Source of the DNA: JAIPAN01 sp040403555
GTDB lineage: Bacteria > Bacteroidota > Bacteroidia > Sphingobacteriales > Sphingobacteriaceae
Length of the DNA: 16,572 bases
Assembly: GCA_040403555.1 (NCBI GenBank)
Contig: JBBAKN010000006.1
Coordinates: 1-16,572, forward strand
Direction: 5' to 3'
Shown here one piece after another: positions 14,988 to 16,572 of the stretch. Each line of letters begins with the position of its first letter. Position 1 is the first letter of the stretch. The notes beneath the pieces were generated by a model. The model ran no database searches, was not told the DNA's origin, and was given only the letters and a program-made list of their open reading frames with translations. The translations under genes and the position numbers were made by a program.

Positions 14988-15177
14988 GTTAAATTGGAAA
15001 TTTAACTAATACTAATTAACACTAGGCCCAAGCCTAGCCTTTAGATAGCACAGACGAGCAAAAGCTTGTCTGGCCCTTTTAATACGAATGTGCGTTAGGC
15101 CCGCGTAAACTTCAAATTTTGATGGTTAAGTCATAAACCTCAGCAAAATTTTTGACTCTATAAGAGTCAGGGGCCCC
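14988..15177. repeat. Cluster of five hairpins after rrnS
   Basis: Five stem-loops follow each other within 182 bases: GTTAAAT/ATTTAAC (14988-15006), CTAGGC/GCCTAG (15022-15037), a 9-bp stem with AAAA loop (15051-15072), AAATTTTG/CAAAATTT with an inner GGTT/AACC (15114-15151), and TGACTC/GAGTCA (15153-15169). A GGGGCCCC palindrome follows at 15170-15177. None folds into a convincing tRNA. Confidence 0.7.
15051..15080 (+). terminator. Terminator-like hairpin
   Basis: CAGACGAGC (15051-15059) and GCTTGTCTG (15064-15072) form nine pairs, one G-T, around an AAAA loop, followed by GGCCC and four T. It lies about 80 bases after rrnS, the last plus-strand gene, so it could stop plus-strand transcription or protect the rRNA precursor end. 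Animal mitochondria mostly terminate through proteins, so this call rests on shape and place only. Confidence 0.35.
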
Positions 15178-15569
15178 ATAAACTAAACACTCCGCCAACG
15201 CCCGGGATCAACCAATTTTTTTTTCGGGGCTAAGTACTAACCCCCTCCTTTTGTAATCTCTGCGAGTCTGAGCACCTACAAATTTGCTCAAGACGTATTG
15301 TGTACGTGGTATTAGCTATTAAATTAGTAATTAAAGCAGCCCACTAAAGATTTTTATAGCGAAGCTATATGAGCTTAGGCTGACGACGCTCTAGGGAGTA
15401 CCTTAACCAATTTTGCCTAAACTTTTAGTTAAAGAATTTAACTAGAGAGCAGCAGTCCCAGCTAGCATTGCTGGTTTCACTTGTGCCAAATACTGCCAGG
15501 GGCTTTAAGTCAGCGCGACAAACTAAAGCTGAAGAGCTCATTTTGGGATAGTCAAAGATGTTAAATGAG

Positions 15570-15644
15570 GGCTCTCTTCAAAAAATTTTTTTGGAAGGGT
15601 TAACTACTCATCCTGTAATCCCTTCACAGACTATTTTGAGAGCC
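15570..15644. repeat. 75-base folded element
   Basis: GGCTCTC (15570-15576) pairs with GAGAGCC (15638-15644); inside are a CAAA/TTTG stem (15579-15593) and GAAGGG/CCCTTC (15594-15624) around a 20-base loop. The outline resembles a tRNA with acceptor and D arm, but the anticodon loop is far too long. It may be a decayed tRNA copy or simply a control-region fold. Confidence 0.4.
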
Positions 15645-16504
15645 TAGGACATAAACTCCAGGGATCTATAAAATAATCCACTGAGATTTTAGGTTACAAG
15701 AAGATGGGCCCTGCCACCAGGGCGGGGTGCAGCCTTTTAATTAACCCTAAAAGAAAAATTCAGGCACCGAGTATAGCAGCGTTTCAACTTCAGGGAAACA
15801 AAGTTTGGATAAATATAAGCCAGCTTAAGTTAACCAGGCTAAAAATTTCAGTCTATCGGGGTCTGGAGCCAATTTTTTTAGGTATTAAAAAGCTCAACAG
15901 TCTCTACTAAAACAGAAGGTCAGAAACATTTGCACTCAAGGGCGTCTACGAGAACAGGGCTACAAAGCCCACTAAAGCCTTGGGTAGGCTAGCACGCACC
16001 CAACTAGACCTGGGCCTAGGGCAGACGACGTCAGCAATTCATATAAATAAGCATCATTGCTTGCCTAACAGGCTGATTCTTGCTCACCCTGAGAAATTGC
16101 AAAATAAGAGCAGGACTCTGTTAAAAAGCTTTGACTAGGGATCCCCTCTTCTAGGTGAGTCTAGTCCTTGTCGAAATTGCCGCCGTGCCCTATTCTGTCA
16201 AATACTTAAATGGCCCAGGTCTAAGTCAGGACTAGAGCAATCCTAGACACTTAATTGTTTTACTTAGCCACAAAAGCGTAATATGAATTTATGCATGGCC
16301 AATGTTAACCAAAACACACAAATTAATTTGTTTATACAACAAATTATATTAGGCTCCCCTAGAAGGTATAGTTTTTATCCAATTTATTATTTACGTTAGT
16401 GGATAGCTTCTATGTGGGTACAACCCCCAGCGTCTTGTTAATTATAGCATTATGTTCCGTAGCTACTGTATATACTATACTTCCCCTTGGTTGGGTAATC
16501 TATA

Positions 16505-16554
16505 CTCCGCGTACGCGTGATGGCCCGCTTGCCAGCCCCTGTATGAGGAAGGAG
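16505..16554 (-). repeat. Inverted repeat, right arm
   Basis: This is the partner of 29-79 in opposite orientation; the aligned core includes CTCATACAGGGGCTGG without change. It overlaps the perfect palindrome CGCGTACGCG (16508-16517), which has no exact match in the other arm, so the arms have diverged at a few positions and are not a simple identical copy. Confidence 0.85.
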
Positions 16555-16572
16555 AGGAATTAACCCCGGGGG

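Larger units (their letters stand above)
14973..16572. other. Control region, right part
   Basis: About 1.6 kb without a supported gene. From the left: a cluster of hairpins (14988-15177), a hairpin at 15355-15369 (TATAGC-GAA-GCTATA), one at 15426-15444 (8 bp plus wobble extension), one at 15458-15474 (CCAGC/GCTGG, 7-base loop), a tRNA-sized structure at 15570-15644, a 5-bp hairpin at 15957-15970, a 9-bp inverted repeat at 16160-16168/16228-16236, a perfect 10-bp palindrome CGCGTACGCG (16508-16517), and the right arm of the big inverted repeat. A 68-codon frame at 15704-15910 has no recognisable content. Replication and transcription signals probably lie here, but I cannot locate a promoter. 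Confidence 0.8.

Noticed and set aside
15114..15151. Possible armless tRNA-Met with CAT in the loop
   Set aside because: Only 38 bases long with an 8-base loop; a much better tRNA-Met with a perfect acceptor and typical D arm is at 7463-7523.
15704..15910. 68-residue plus-strand frame in the control region
   Set aside because: No motif or clear codon bias, and nothing like known mitochondrial proteins; a frame of this length can arise by chance in 1.6 kb.
1..16572. CRISPR array, insertion sequence, phage or bacterial system
   Set aside because: No regularly spaced repeats, transposase or such genes; every large frame is a mitochondrial gene or its shadow.

Overview
The window is a complete animal mitochondrial genome: 13 respiratory-chain protein genes, 2 ribosomal RNAs and 22 tRNAs, with one large non-coding region at the two ends that joins up if the molecule is circular. 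The invertebrate mitochondrial code fits throughout. TGA must be read as Trp (conserved sites in cob, cox3 and cox1), AGA and AGG as Ser (AGG falls at the conserved Ser of the COX1 YVLSMGA segment), and ATA as Met. There are no introns. Many neighbours abut or overlap by a few bases.

Host: a bilaterian invertebrate. Retention of trnK-atp8-atp6 and the flavour of COX1 suggest an arthropod; stretches of COX1 remind me of copepods, but that is memory, not a search, and I do not name a species.

Layout: control-region half (1-737); minus block trnC, trnG, rrnL, atp6, atp8, trnK, trnL1, trnT, trnE (739-3036); nad5 (+); nad2 (-); trnY (+), trnL2 (-), trnR and nad4 (+); trnS2, trnD, trnP, trnM and cox1 (-); trnV, nad6, nad4L, cox2, trnW and trnN (+); nad1, trnF and trnQ (-); cob, trnH, trnA, trnI, nad3, trnS1, cox3 and rrnS (+); then the other control-region half (14973-16572). 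Coding changes strand at ten boundaries around the circle, so both strands must be transcribed as long precursors cut out largely at tRNAs.

The products work together: nad genes encode membrane subunits of complex I, cob complex III, cox1-3 complex IV and atp6/atp8 the ATP synthase; the rRNAs and tRNAs build the organelle ribosome that translates them.

Unusual points: an ATP8 of about 31 residues; tRNAs that mostly lack or nearly lack the T arm, with both Ser tRNAs lacking the D arm; a nearly 50-bp inverted repeat facing across the window ends; the two rRNA genes ending towards the control region from opposite sides; a run of strong hairpins after rrnS; and an 11-bp hairpin just before nad3. 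I see no bacterial, phage, CRISPR or defence content. Gene ends for rRNAs, tRNAs and non-ATG starts are inferred by eye.
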